From positions 1,762,501 through 1,826,500 of the forward strand of contig RCSZ01000005.1 in the NCBI GenBank assembly GCA_014898425.1: a stretch of 64,000 nt of DNA. The letters run 5' to 3'. The notes beneath the pieces are model-generated. The model had not been told where the DNA came from, made no database searches, and was given only the letters and a program-made list of their open reading frames with translations. Made by a program: the position numbers and the translations under genes. Below, piece after piece: positions 36,468 to 48,752 of this stretch (within the stretch, counting starts at the first letter, position 1; the number at the start of each line of letters is the position of its first letter). The DNA is from Botryotinia globosa (taxonomy: Eukaryota; Ascomycota; Leotiomycetes; Helotiales; Sclerotiniaceae).

Positions 36468-36512
36468 GCTCTCTCTCTCTCTCTCTCTGTCTCTCTGTCT
36501 CTCTGTCTCTCT
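36468..36512. repeat. (CT)n / (CTCTGT)n microsatellite
   Basis: CT repeats passing into CTCTCTGT units. Confidence 0.85.
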
Positions 36513-36626
36513 AGGTACTCACAGATGATTTTGAGTGGTTTAGCGTTTGGATGTATGGATAAGGCGTAGAATTGACAATGGACTTCTGCTTCTTTTTTTC
36601 TTCTCGAAAAACAGGGTGAGATATTT

Positions 36627-36753
36627 GGGTCCCTGGGTCCCTGGGTCCCTGGGTATCTGGGTATCTGGGAGTCTGGGAAGGAGAATTGACAAGGAATGCG
36701 GAAATATTGAGAAAAGACTGGGAGTCTGGGAGTCTGGGAGTCTGGGAGTTGGG
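36627..36753. repeat. GGGTCCCT / GGGAGTCT minisatellite, quadruplex-capable
   Basis: Two clusters, 36627-36678 and 36718-36753, of GGG runs separated by five-base spacers (TCCCT, TATCT, AGTCT). The pattern allows a G-quadruplex on the plus strand, though CCC in some spacers could pair instead. Confidence 0.75.
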
Positions 36754-36878
36754 AGCAATTGTTGAGGGAAGGGGTGGGTTGCAGAGATATTCGGGTTTCG
36801 AGGATCGAGGGGAGGGGGGAGGGGGGAACTTGGGAAGATTGAGACTCGAGAGTGGAATTAATGGACTAGAAGCATAGG

Positions 36879-36904
36879 AAAAGAAGGGTTCGAATCCTTC
36901 TTTT
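36879..36904. repeat. 26-bp near-perfect palindrome
   Basis: AAAAGAAGG and CCTTCTTTT arms flank a TTCGAA centre at 36889-36894; one mismatched pair (36888/36895). Resembles a tRNA T-arm but no tRNA fits. Confidence 0.7.
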
Positions 36905-37167
36905 GGCCTTCTATTCGGCAATAGTGGGTGTATTACGAGGGTATTTAGAATTTTAGATGGATGTCGATGCTTTTTTTTGTTTTTTTTTTCTCTCTTTAAT
37001 TTACAGGGGCTGATTAGGTTTTGCAGGCTTGATTGATGGAGACCTTTTGGCAATCCTGGTTTGCTGGTAGCCTGGTACGATCAAAAGAAAAGTCGCTGAA
37101 AGCTTAAAACAGGGTGGTCAGAACTTTAGTCTTCGATTTCTCTATAGGGGAATTGGGAAGAGAGACT

Positions 37168-37198
37168 GGGGACTGGGGACTGGGGACTGGGGACTGGG
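37168..37198. repeat. (GGGGACT)n run, G-quadruplex motif
   Basis: Consecutive GGG/GGGG runs with three-base ACT spacers, the classic intramolecular quadruplex pattern, on the plus strand. Confidence 0.8.
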
Positions 37199-37320
37199 AA
37201 GAAGCAGGGCAAGGGAAAAGAGAAAAAGAGGAAAAGATTCATGTCAAGAGTCAGGAATTGAGACTTGATGGAAGAATATAATAATAGATTGCTTGATTAG
37301 TCATGGATTGATGGGGTTGA

Positions 37321-37421
37321 AGAAAGAAGAAAGAAGAAAAAGGATAATGATGATGATGATGATGATGAAGACGACGATGAAGAAGACGACGATGAAGAAG
37401 AAGAAGAAGAAGAAGAAGAAC
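37321..37421. repeat. (GAT/GAC/GAA)n trinucleotide tract
   Basis: Purine-rich trinucleotide repeats. ORFs through it encode Met, Glu/Lys or Ser runs on the two strands and are not real genes. Confidence 0.85.
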
Positions 37422-38196
37422 ATGGACAGGACAACGGCACTTCTATTCGATTCGAGTACCTATGAATACACACGTCCGTCCGTCGGTCGATATCGCTTGG
37501 GAATGTGCACATATTGATCAAGGACAAAGTTGTATGTACTCTCTCTGTAATACACTGCAATACAATAGGAAACACTTGATCAACCTCCACATCTCACAGT
37601 CCAATGTCCAATGTCCAGTCCAGCGTCCACTTCTCATCCACTTTCTTTTACTACATGTAGATATTTACATACATTTGACTGGATGAAGATTTGCGACTCC
37701 AGAGGTAGGTAGACACTCGCTGACTTGCTAAGTTTCGTTTTCAAGATCCCCTAGTTTACCCTGGTCACGACTCACAACCGACTCAATCCTATCAATCCTG
37801 TCACCGCGATCTCTCAAAGATGATTAGGTGACTGCTTTCTCCTCTTGAGTCTTGACATAGGCACGGGCACCAGCTAAAAGGGATCTACTGTACAACACAT
37901 ACTCACTCGCCATACCTTTGCTCTCAGGGGCTAATATCTGGAGCACATTTGAACTTTGCCTCGCGCTCTATCTATACCATGCAGGCCAAACACGCACGCC
38001 GATTGATTGCACGCGTTGATTGCCACAGCTTCATGCCACTTTCACATCATTATACTTTCATTCAATCACATTAATGGTGGACCCCCAAGTAAGCTTGACA
38101 GGATAATACTAACACCGGTTCAGTATCAAAGCCATTCCGAGCTTTCATTGCTCTCATGCCATTTTTCTCAATCATGGTAAATTAGCTTTATTTACA

Positions 38197-38207
38197 ATGT
38201 CCATGTC

Positions 38208-38240
<33 letters not shown>

Positions 38241-38243
38241 ACC
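38197..38243. repeat. (CATGCC)n hexanucleotide repeat
   Basis: CATGTC twice, then several CATGCC units. Confidence 0.85.
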
Positions 38244-40183
38244 CAACCAATTGCCATCCATCTTGATTCTTCAAGATGAATGATGAGTGATGATCTAGTG
38301 TCTAGTGTCTAGTGACCAAGGACCACCCGGGGGTCCATCGCCATTATGCTCCCTCAATTAACGGTGCCCCACGCGACATGCTACATGCCACTCCCTACCT
38401 CTAAGCTGTCCGACCACCGCGTTTATCATTTGTGCTTGCAGCTTGCAAGTTGCACGATTTGTGACCTCACAAGCGCTACGCTGTGCCAGGTATAGGTCAA
38501 GGGGCGTGAGTTAAGTTACAAGTGGTAAGGTACGCTGCCGCACTATGTCAATTACCCCGTAGTGAGCCTATTGGAAACATCAGCCATCTCCTGGAGTGCT
38601 GCGAAGTTCCACCCTGGTAAACCTTGAGGCTCGAGCAGCCTCTTGAGTCTTGATACTCGATAGTAGATAGTAGATACGTACCCTACACCGTCATAAGGTT
38701 TTACGGAGGCCGAACATGGTAATGATTGAAGGGTGGAGCTAGCTGTGCGAAAAGTTTTAGGCTAAAACTCCGACAAAGCTAAGCCACAATGTGCCTGTGC
38801 CTGTGCCTGACTGCATTACTTTCCACGAGAATCTTAGGTAGGTCATTCCGAGATAATTTGTATACTTAACCGCCGTGTGAACAGTGACCTTGCATATCAT
38901 TTAGTGCCACCGTCGTGTTCAACTAAGAACGGCATCGGTGCGGTACAATCACTCACAGGAGTCACAGCTCGTTGACAGATATTATAAAGAGGTGCACTCA
39001 TAGTCCCGGATTAACAAACTGTACGGAATCCGTTGAGGATTCTTCAATAGCGTTTGAGAAGCGATCACTATCCTCGGTCCAATGCGAGACACGTGGGGCA
39101 GCTTGGACGAGTAAGAAAATGGTAGCAAATTCCGGGGGGGTTTTGAGATTTGGAAACTAGGAGGCGGTATAGAATAGTACCAGGGGGAGGGACAACTCTG
39201 GTCTACGTGCCCCTGAGCGGGAGAGGACCCGGAAGACCTTGAACATCATGCTCAAATACCGGTCTCGTGAGTCGTGACTGTTCTTTACTTAGATACACCG
39301 TAGAGCCGATCCGTAGACGATGCAGTCCCTTGCACGGCAGTCTTCATCAACAGAGGCTTCTGAAATTCCGACTGGTTAAGAAGCTCAAGAAGCTCGTAAA
39401 CCCTATCAAAGTGCAGATAGGCGGACAGCATTCGAACGTATAGGTAACCGAGGACGCTCCTTTAAGTCGTATCAAAGGTCCAAACTGCATTTTATCATCA
39501 AAGGGTCTAAAGATCAAATATCCTGTGTAATGTGCGATTCATACCCTAGATTGCATGATATAGCGTCAAAGATTATGCTGTAGAGTAGATGAAAGGGACA
39601 ATCTCAGAGAAGTTGACGTATACATTGCTGGGGAAGGTTAACAAAGTGACGCCGATCAGCTGTGGTGTGTACATAGGTATTGCCAATAACCAATGTGATG
39701 CAATGCACCGAGAGATTGTAATATCAACATATATCATACATATAATATGGCACATGGAAACCACTTCATAAACTGGTGGCGTGATATGGAAAATCTACTT
39801 CTTCCATACGGTTGATAACTTGTAACTTGTGAGATGGCACTCTTATTGAGTTGCAAGGGGTCAGTCATCAAGGGAAGTAGCCACTGCCATTTCGGTTGCA
39901 GTGATTATTCCTTGGAAATTGAACGGTGAACGGGCTTTTTGAGGGGGAGTTTGGTACAAACCTACATATCCATGCAGTCAGCTAGCTTATCAAAATCTTC
40001 TAGAAGGTTTCAAGATATTCTTTTCATCTAGAAAGCCGGCAAATGTCTTGGTCAAGAGTGACCGTCAAAGTTCCGTTTACCAATATTATGCTCTAATTCC
40101 CATCTCTACCAAACGTTGGCGATATATACGCTGTATGTCTACCCACGCAAGTACCGGAACCTGCCCAAAGATATGGGAATAGT

Positions 40184-40186
<3 letters not shown>

Positions 40187-40215
<29 letters not shown>
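40187..40215. repeat. (CT)n microsatellite
   Basis: About 14 CT dinucleotides. Confidence 0.9.
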
Positions 40216-40220
<5 letters not shown>

Positions 40221-43200
40221 GTCCCTCCCCAGTCAGAATGGATACCGTAACTTGCTCAAGACTCAAGTCGACAATGCCCCGTTTCCCCTGTCGGCTACGT
40301 TCCGTCGGTCTCTTCCCTGGAGACTTGTCACATCCAATTCTATTGGTAATTGGCACCGGGGCCTCGGACAGAAGCGAAGTTCATTTACCTCCGGGAAGTA
40401 TCTCGCATTTGGCTAAGTTTGTGCTTAGGACTCATAAGTATCACAGCTTTTTCAATCCTTCGCTGCAAGGTGACCCCACCTACCTCACTATCCCAAGGGC
40501 GCTTCATCATAATGACCATGGAACCATGTTGTTTCCTGCTAATAAAACGTGCGAACCTTGTCAAGTCGTCAGATCTAATTTCCATGTTACCAGAGGCCAT
40601 GGCATTGGATTCGCTGGGTGAGCGACCGGGTCGCTTTATTATCCATGCGTTGTCTTTGCCATATAATCTTCCTCTACTACCGGAGACACTACACTGCAAC
40701 AAGTACCATTTGGACTATCACCCTCTTCCAAGTTTCTAACAAGGGATATCCGAAAATGATGATTGATTTTTCGGAGAAATCAAAAGTCTTTCAAGGATCT
40801 TGCTGAGAAGGGGATGTACGTTTGAAACATCGAGGAGATATGTGGTCGTTGATGTCAAATTGATTACGGTACATGCAGTATGTTGGTCCATTGTTTTTCT
40901 ACGTTATTAGCTCTCTGTGTCTTATCTTAGGATGAAACTTTCGCTGGATGGTAGCCTGATTGATGAACTACATGTTCAAGCGCTCACACGGTCAAGGGAA
41001 AGAGTGGGAAAGTACCTAGCTTTCTCATTACTAACCGCCAACGTTCCAGAAACAGAACATTCCGCTTTCCTGGCACTTCAGACTTCCAGCTTGACCAGGA
41101 ATAGAAGATTGGGAATGCAACGATTCGTCAAGCTTCAAGGATGTGCCATCACAAGGCTTACAGCAATCTTTTTTGACAGCCATCACTCGTGCTGCCACAA
41201 AGTAGGTATGCAACTCTACCGCTATGAAAGCCGGGTTACTCCTGTCGTAGTTTACCATCCTGTGGTATGTGCATCTAGCTTCGGAGTTGCATACTTTCTG
41301 GCCGCACGAGTACTCTAAATATATTGTTGGCTCCGTATTAACTACAATACTAAGACGCTAGAAGCTTCATTAACACCTTCTAGAACAAGGACATGAATGT
41401 TTCACCCTCATATCGGAGACTTCGGATGCTGTGGGGTCTTTATGGACTCAAGAATCATCATCATGCAACTTCAAAGCAGGGCGAGAGAAAGAAGAACAAT
41501 TAAGAAACCGGTCAGACCGACCGGAACATGAGGAGATATCCCGCATCGAATAGGTTGCCAAGCCAAGTAATCAAAGTTCTTGGGCATGGCAGATGATATC
41601 CTTGTCGTTTCCATATTCCATTGTCATTCTACAGGAAGTTTCAATAGATGACGTTGCATTGTCCTCTTATTCTTCACTAAATTTTCTTCTCGCTCTTGAA
41701 TAATGGTTAGATTGATTGATTCCATTATTCGGCTACGACGTTGGCCCATAGAGAACCTGTCTTGCACGTTATGCAATGCTACCCTAGTAAAGTTTAATTT
41801 CTTTGATTTTTCAATGCCAGCTATGCTAATCACACTCTTGTTCCGCCTGTTGCATAGGCTAGCCTACCCTCCTGCCCTCATCTACCTAGGGCATATTCGG
41901 ATCGATGCAATTCTGCAGGGCACAAGAATGCATACGACGTGGCCAATGCGTTGCGAGAACTTGGTTTCATGCGGTAGATACTTTCCGATTCATACTCTTG
42001 GGGCACCGAATCAAAAGTAATCATTGGGCTGAAATTGCTGCGCCGCAAACAGTGATTAACGTATATCAACCGTCCCGAGAACACTCTCTTTGGTTTAGGT
42101 ATGCTATATTTGATTGACTGCAGCATTTACGAGGTAGGAATACTATTCTAGCGGCTCTACACCTCGTGGCATTTCTGGTTTTGGAACATTCTGATAGATC
42201 GGATAGATTACATGCTCAGCAGATACGTCAACAGGGGAAGAGGCTCAAGAAGCACTGGCAAAAGAGTAGACAAAGTTGACTACTCATCCTTACCTATAGT
42301 TACATCAGTGCATTTAGCATGAGAACTAATAAACGGGAAGATGTCATATCCTTAAGTTTTTCCCGCAGCCGAAGAGCTTTTGCCAGTCGGTGGCGCATAC
42401 CACGTCTTTCCCCTTCTGCTGAACAGTTCATACATCAAATTCCTTTGGGGGTAGATCATGGGCTTGTTTCACTCCACTAAAGGACTTCTATCCCACTTAT
42501 GCGCCTAACGATGCTTCAAATACTCGCTTCATTGTCAGTCAAGACTGGGTTAATCCCTGGGAATTTCGATTTAAAGTTTTTGTCTCACCAGCAATATGCC
42601 TCGCTATTCGTGTCCTGAAGATTTGCAAAATGGATTTGCAAGTGAAGGGAACATCCTATACTCTTTTGTATAGGAAGCATTACCGCAATGCGGCTTCTGT
42701 CGTGAGCTTTGATTTGAGATGCGGCCCTGACTAGCACTCAGTCGCGTTTGGTCTCGAAATCACCACGTGGATCTCGAAGATTGAAGGAGCCTCGTTTCTT
42801 CTAGAGAGTATTTTACGTCGCGTGAGGCGGCTCACATCAAGCCATATATCATGACCCTCGCTGAGATGATATTGTTACAATTATACACAGCAACTAATCT
42901 ATACACCGCCTTGAGGGTCAATATTGACAGCCTAAAGATCTACAAATCATAGGTCTTCGTCCCCAGAGATTGATCAGCGAGAATTAAAGTCCTCCACTAT
43001 GGCTCACGACAATGAATCCATACCACCCTTTCAATTAGTTGCTTTAAATTGAGTAAATTTCATATATTTGCTTCTTCATTTCATCAATGAGGCGGATACC
43101 CTTGTGCCTCATGGTACTGTCGTAAGACAGCTGAATCCAGATACTTAGAAACCAAAAGATCAGTCCACTTTCTCTGTATTGCACTCACAGTTGCTGAGCT

Positions 43201-44071
43201 CAAAGTGGTTTCGGCTTGATCAGTAACCACAAAAGAAACGACTCAATCATGCAAATCCAAATACCAGTTGATCTGAGGTAGATCTTCAGGAAAAATCGAG
43301 GATCCCACCACTGGCACCAAAATCAGAGTCTCACCATAGCACGGGGAGATAAGTTAGAACTGAGCTTGCTGTCATATAAAATTCTAACAACTCATCACGG
43401 AAATACAATAGTACTTCCGGTACACAACTAAAACTTTCACTAACATGTGTCAAGTAAAGGCATTTGTTTGCCTAACTTGGACTATTTCAATTGTGTGGGG
43501 AAACTTTTCGCAAATGCTTTCTTTTCTGTCTACTAAACATGGATTTGGCGATGAGTTCCCACTTAGTACGCAAACTAACAGCCTCAATATTGATGTGTAA
43601 TTTTGTAAAAAGATGTGGCGTCGCTGATGCAGCGGTATGACTGGAGATGGTTTATAGAGTGTTGTGTACGGACGTAGGTTGGCTATGAGGGAGTAGCGGT
43701 GGGTGGGATGAATGGATGGTTACATGATCGCTGTGGCATGAGGTAGAATGATACGACTTGGACATGACGGATTTCACAGCTATCTAAAATCCAACATCGG
43801 CGCTCTAGAATTTGCGTCATGGAGCAATCGATGACACAATGAGAAGGGGATGGATATCCAACTTCCAAACTCGTAGCCATCCATGGCCATGCCTGACTAT
43901 CAAACATCAATCTAAATTACCCACCCCCATTCTCAATTGTCCATTTGTTCATCTATTCGCTCACTTTAATTTTCAACCGCGTACTGCGCGTGTATACTTG
44001 AGTCTTCCATCATGATTTATCGCATGTCTTCCGCATCCGCATTCTCAAAATTCCCCATCCATCTCGGCATT

Positions 44072-44128
44072 CGCAGGCTGCGCAGGCTGCGCAGTGCATA
44101 CGTAGTATAGTATAAGTATAGTATAGTA
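44072..44128. repeat. GCAGGCTGC triplication and TAGTA-type run
   Basis: Two GCAGGCTGC copies plus a partial third (44072-44094), then TATAGTATA-type repeats (44101-44128). Confidence 0.6.
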
Positions 44129-44205
44129 CGGACCCCCACGATCTGCAATGCCGTCGTCGTTCGTGGAGCGCGAACTCTCTGCTCGGATAGCTCATGGGCA
44201 GGTGC

Positions 44206-44473
44206 GGTGATGTGATGTGATGTGATGTGCTTGCTGTGCTGTGCGATGGTGTGCTGTGCATGGAATTTGCTTGTTGGTGTGGTGGGTTGGGTTTGGATGG
44301 AGGGGAGACGGGAAGATCGTTGCTTGAGCTGTGCGTTTGGGGTGCGCAGGCGGTTGTATGTCGGGAGTTCGGGAGTTGGGGAGTTGGGGGAATTGGGAAT
44401 TGGGAATTGGGAAGTGAGGGGGAGCAAGGGAATGGGGAAATATTGGGTGTTGGTGTTGGTGTTGGTGTTGGTG
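44206..44473. repeat. Cluster of short tandem repeats (GTGAT, GGGAATT, GGTGTT)
   Basis: (GTGAT)n at 44206-44230, G-rich GGGAGTT/GGGAATT units at 44362-44412 (another quadruplex-capable run) and (GGTGTT)n at 44445-44473. ORFs across it give Gly/Val repeats and are artefacts. Confidence 0.75.
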
Positions 44474-45625
44474 ATGATACCGGTGTTGGTATTGGTGGTT
44501 GTGAACTGAGACGGAGGCGGAGGCTAAGTCTGAGATTGAGGTAAGTGTATTTTGGGCTTGAGAAATGAGGAAGCTGGGGAGGTGTATATGTGTAGGTATG
44601 TATATATTTTCAGAATATTCAAGATAAAGTCTGATTTTCGTAGGTGATGAGTAGTTTGGATGTTCAAGGAGACTGTAACCTGTTGATGAGTCTGGAGGGG
44701 CTTAGTGGTTATATTGTACTTGGTGAAGTTTTCAAGTGTATGTTTTGGGGCCAATGGAATGACATGGTATGGTACGGTACAGTATGGAGTTGAAAATTTG
44801 CTATACTATGGACTACATAATTAAAGAATGAATGTGCTTGAATCTCAAGCTCACTGCAAACTTGATATAGAGGTAGATTTTGACATGCGATCTCTTGAAT
44901 ATAGTTTTTCCTATATCATTCTCAGTCAAGCAATGCTTATGAGGCTTCATAGCCCCTCCATTTCCTGCGCGAATAGGCGATGTGGTATCAACATATTTAC
45001 CCTGTATAATCAATCATTCACCTCTGTCAAAATGCGAGATACTTTCATACGGAGAACAAGCTCCCATATCACACCACACTATACCGTATACTTGCATGTG
45101 TGAGACGATCCCCATTGCAAACCATACCTCGGTCTGCAGGACATGGCTGAGTGTGTGTACTCACTCGTGTCATGTCATCTCATTGTATGGGATATATTTC
45201 ACCATTGTCGTAATCACATGTCTTACTCGCGTTCATGCCGAGCATAGGGTCGACATTGCATATGTGTTAGTTTGTGGGGGGGTGATTCATGTTGTATGGA
45301 TGATTGTGGTGCTGAATTGCGATTCATGTTCATTAATATGTATTGGTTGGCGACTGAGTCTGGAACGCGAGAAAAAAGTATGTGGCTTTTGTGTACTCAT
45401 GGTATGATCGAAGAGGTTCCCTGTTCACGTTGCGCTGCATCACAGTTCTAGAAGTCGGTTTTTATTATTAAAAAAGCCATGCATATATTCCTCCAATCGT
45501 TCATATCCGCCCAGCCCGTCTCGACAAAAAAAACATCATGTAACCACTACCCGACAATGCTCAATAATCCTTGCTCCCACACATTTGGTTTCCATACTCA
45601 ACGTTCACTATCGTTCTTGTGATTC

Positions 45626-46021
45626 TTACTCGTCCCAATATCTAGAACTCTCGCTCCCGTACCCCATCTGTTTCCTCTTCTCCTCTTTCTCCCTCTCCTG
45701 CTTTCCTCGCTCATGGGTTCTAACTTCGTGAAAGTTCCGCACTTCATTATCGGGGTGCTCACTAGTATCGTTCCCGGCATGATAGCTCTCGCGTTTATTA
45801 TCAGTGCTGTTGTTTTCATAAAAGCTGTGACGACTGGCATCTGTACCACTAGTACTACGATCGCCTCTTTGTTCACGACCACTGGTAGCTGCCGTTGCGT
45901 GCTTGGTGTTCTCCTTGGATCTGGCTGCCTGCTGTACTGATTTGTTCGAGCCCTCGCGTTTCTTCCCTGTTGGAACCGATGGAGCCGGATTTTTGTCTTT
46001 TCTTGAGATCCAGAAACCCAT
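45626..46021 (-). CDS. Charged low-complexity hypothetical protein, 131 aa
   Basis: A frame from MGFWISRKDKNPAPSVPTGK to a stop after SRYWDE. It is rich in Lys, Arg, Glu, Ser, Asn and His and likely disordered. Gly2 and Ser6 fit part of an N-myristoylation pattern, but Phe3 is disfavoured, so lipidation is doubtful. A second minus frame (45598-46146) overlaps it almost fully; I prefer this one because its composition is that of a typical fungal disordered protein and it starts and ends cleanly. No homologue recognised. Confidence 0.45.
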   Translation of the reverse strand: MGFWISRKDKNPAPSVPTGKKREGSNKSVQQAARSKENTKHATAATSGREQRGDRSTSGTDASRHSFYENNSTDNKRESYHAGNDTSEHPDNEVRNFHEVRTHERGKQEREKEEKRKQMGYGSESSRYWDE

Positions 46022-48752
46022 GTTCTTTGATTTCCTTGGGCAATAGAGTTTAGAGGATTTGGGGAGGTGAGGAATGATGATCGAGATTTTTGAGTGTGGG
46101 GATATGGATGGAGAGTGAAGCAGCGCTGAAATTGGTCTGATGGCACTAGATTTTGAAGAAATCGTAAAAGAGCGGGCTGTCTCGTGTAAATATGGCGTTG
46201 TTGTATAATCTATATCGAAGAATTTCGATTTAAGATATTGTATGGATCCAGACCGGCACCGGGTTGAGATAGGACTTTCTAGGGGTAGTGTTCGTGTTGT
46301 GTGGAATGCTCTACTGTGATTTTTCTAACAGACTCAGGTTTCTACTCCATCAAAAACACGGGGTTAAGAAGCTTACTTGCCAAAAAGTTGCTTGTTGAAC
46401 AGACGTTGGTAAAGAACGAGACTATGAAGGAAATGGAACATGGACTAACATAAATAGACAAAAAAAAAAAAAGACTCACGTTATGATTCGAGTCCACGAT
46501 CAGCGAGACAGTCATATGAGTCTTGAGACTCATTTTGGCCGGCCTCATAGTCAATGTCTATTTCATTGAGATGGCCCCCCATGTTTCATTATCTGTATTT
46601 CGGATTATTCAAGACTGAATCGACAATCCAAAGCATAGGATTTTATTCGTTTCCCTCGGTAGTTAATTCGGACATAAGAACTTACTTCCTGCGTAGGTAG
46701 TGCCGACAATAAACAAAAATCCAGTCTTCTCTTTCAAAGCTAGTCGTCCCAGCTATTCATTAGACCTTAGAGTATGAGAAGATGTCCACTGGGCATTATG
46801 AGCCCTTCATATATATTGCCAGGGAATTTTATAACATAACCATAAAGTTGGCATTTCTAATGATGCAGCAACAGCAGTTTCGATATCGTTGCTTTCAAGA
46901 GTCGTAGTTCATCTTTTAGAAAATAACTCGAACGGTCGATGATGATACGAAAGAAATAACCTCGTCGATGGGTCAGAAAGCAATCTGAGTAGGTGGCCGG
47001 TCACAAGAGGTTTATATCGACGGGACCATGACGCTTTGGAGACACCAGTCCATGGCAAGTCCTCCTAATTTCTTCTCAAGACGGAGTACTTTGAAGCAAA
47101 AAGAACAACACAATGAAGAACTTAAAATGCGAATTATCATACCGCCAATTAAGTGTAGCACCCAGCGATCGACTTGTAAAGCTTCAGCAGGAAGACGAGA
47201 ATAAGTTGAAGCGCTGGCTGAACATGAAATTCGTCTTGGACTGATTGTGTTCACATCGCCAAGTCTTATATAACACTAATTGTGTGCAAGTAAAAGGTGA
47301 TGGCTGTTGAGAATATGTTGAGGCTACCAACTTGAAGACAACCAGATAACATTTGACTAGATGAAAAGTACCACTTTAGGTTCGAGAAGCCTCATTCCCC
47401 TGAAATTACGCAGCAGGATCATGCTCTATTCTTCACAAGAATATTGTTACCACTTGGAACTGAGATGTATAATGAAAAATCCTATCGCCTCCATGGGAAA
47501 GGCAGACACCGCCATTGATAGCTGAAACCAGCATATATATACACAAAAACAAAGGCACATAAAAATAGAATGTAATTACCCTAGAGACCACAAATCACAA
47601 GTACGGGCATGATCCGAGCAACGACATTCAATAGTGGACAGCGGGCGGGACGGGACTTGTTGACATATTATCTGTGCCTTGTCTATCAGAACAAGACTCG
47701 AATCTCTGAATGGATGGGAATCGTGCAATCGTTGATAGAGTTGAACACTAGTTTGCAGATTATTGAAAGTGCTGAACCCTCCCCGAGCCTCCTTGAGATA
47801 TTAGTAAAGTGTTGCAAAGAGCTGTGCTCACACATCATGCATGACTGTATGCTAAGAGATCGGTGTAGGCTTGTAAACTCAAATTTGGTCGTGATTGATG
47901 CAGGTGATTGCAATGAACTTGGCAATATAGCATTCTTCTGCTATATTACCAACCACTTTGTATTTTAAACTTCATAGCGACCCAAATGAAGTGTACGCAC
48001 TTATCAAGCGTTGCAGCGTATGGAAGAGGGCCATCGATCCAGATCCAATAATCAACGGCCTTGGAGCTGATCAATTCACGTATCCAATGAAGATAACAGA
48101 AAGAGTTGTGGCACCGCCAACGTATCTTACTTCGTACAATGCAGGATCACCCACAAGCGGAGAAAAATGGGTGGCTCTCTTGATCTCTCTTCTCTCCGGA
48201 GTCCGTAATAGCAATACTACGGAGTAGGAGCACCAGGGAGTAGGAGACTAGTTTTGTCCATCCACCGAGCCACCATCGCACACAGTGACACAGGACAGGT
48301 TCTTACTAAGTATTTCGTACATTAACCGTTAAGGAGGGGAAAAGCTAAATAAAGAATTGACTCGTAACTGGCGCGCAAATTGTTGAAGAAGGAATTTGAA
48401 AGAAGAATGCGCGCGCGTCTGAGACTGAAGTGACAATGCTTATAACCCTTCTCAAGTCTCTTCATTCATACGCCTCTCAATATTGCCTCAAATTGTATTG
48501 TTCTTATCAATACAATTGATGAAAAAAAAAATGTTTAAAAAGTGATCGTCGATGAATTATCATAAAATTTCATCAAAAACCACAAAAGATACGAGGCACA
48601 GCAGCCTTTGACCCTTGCATGAAGACGTCGCTTGGGGGCTAAGCCAATACATTTTCTCGTAGGATTACCGTAGGATCAACAACTTCACTTGAAGACTTTC
48701 ATTTATTCGACTCTCTTTCCTCCGATTTTGGTCGAAATATGAGTGAACCATC
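46022..48752. other. Intergenic, 2.7 kb
   Basis: No firm gene. Two plus-strand ORFs (47609-47968 and 47958-48227) and a minus segment at 47012-47254 with plausible splice sites (GTATGA donor, TTCAAAG acceptor) are the best candidates, but none has a recognisable motif. There is an A-run of about 13 at 46460. Confidence 0.45.

Larger units (their letters stand above)
34529..45625. other. Gene-poor region of about 11 kb upstream of the C2H2 gene
   Basis: No reading frame here has convincing coding character or family likeness; the longest (for example 40238-40621 and 40917-41318) look random. It contains many micro- and minisatellites listed separately, and base composition is otherwise ordinary, with no RIP-like AT island. 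Possible contents are the long leader and promoter of the C2H2 gene and unannotated noncoding RNAs. Confidence 0.55.

Noticed and set aside
36879..36904. tRNA-like T-arm (GGTTCGAATCC)
   Set aside because: No matching acceptor, D or anticodon stem can be drawn on either strand; the motif is better explained as a palindrome.
37297..37590. ORF with a long poly-Ser run on the minus strand
   Set aside because: It is the antisense translation of a GAT/GAA microsatellite.
40238..40739. Overlapping ORFs of 127 and 129 aa in the gene-poor region
   Set aside because: Two plus frames and one minus frame are equally open, with no family motif; likely chance.
45598..46146. 182-aa minus-strand ORF overlapping the MGFW frame
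   Set aside because: Composition (Arg/Gln/Thr, no clear domain) looks like the shifted shadow of the charged frame; the choice is not certain.
47609..48227. Two adjacent plus-strand ORFs (119 and 89 aa)
   Set aside because: Leu-rich but with no motif or splice join that unites them; kept only as weak candidates in the intergenic note.
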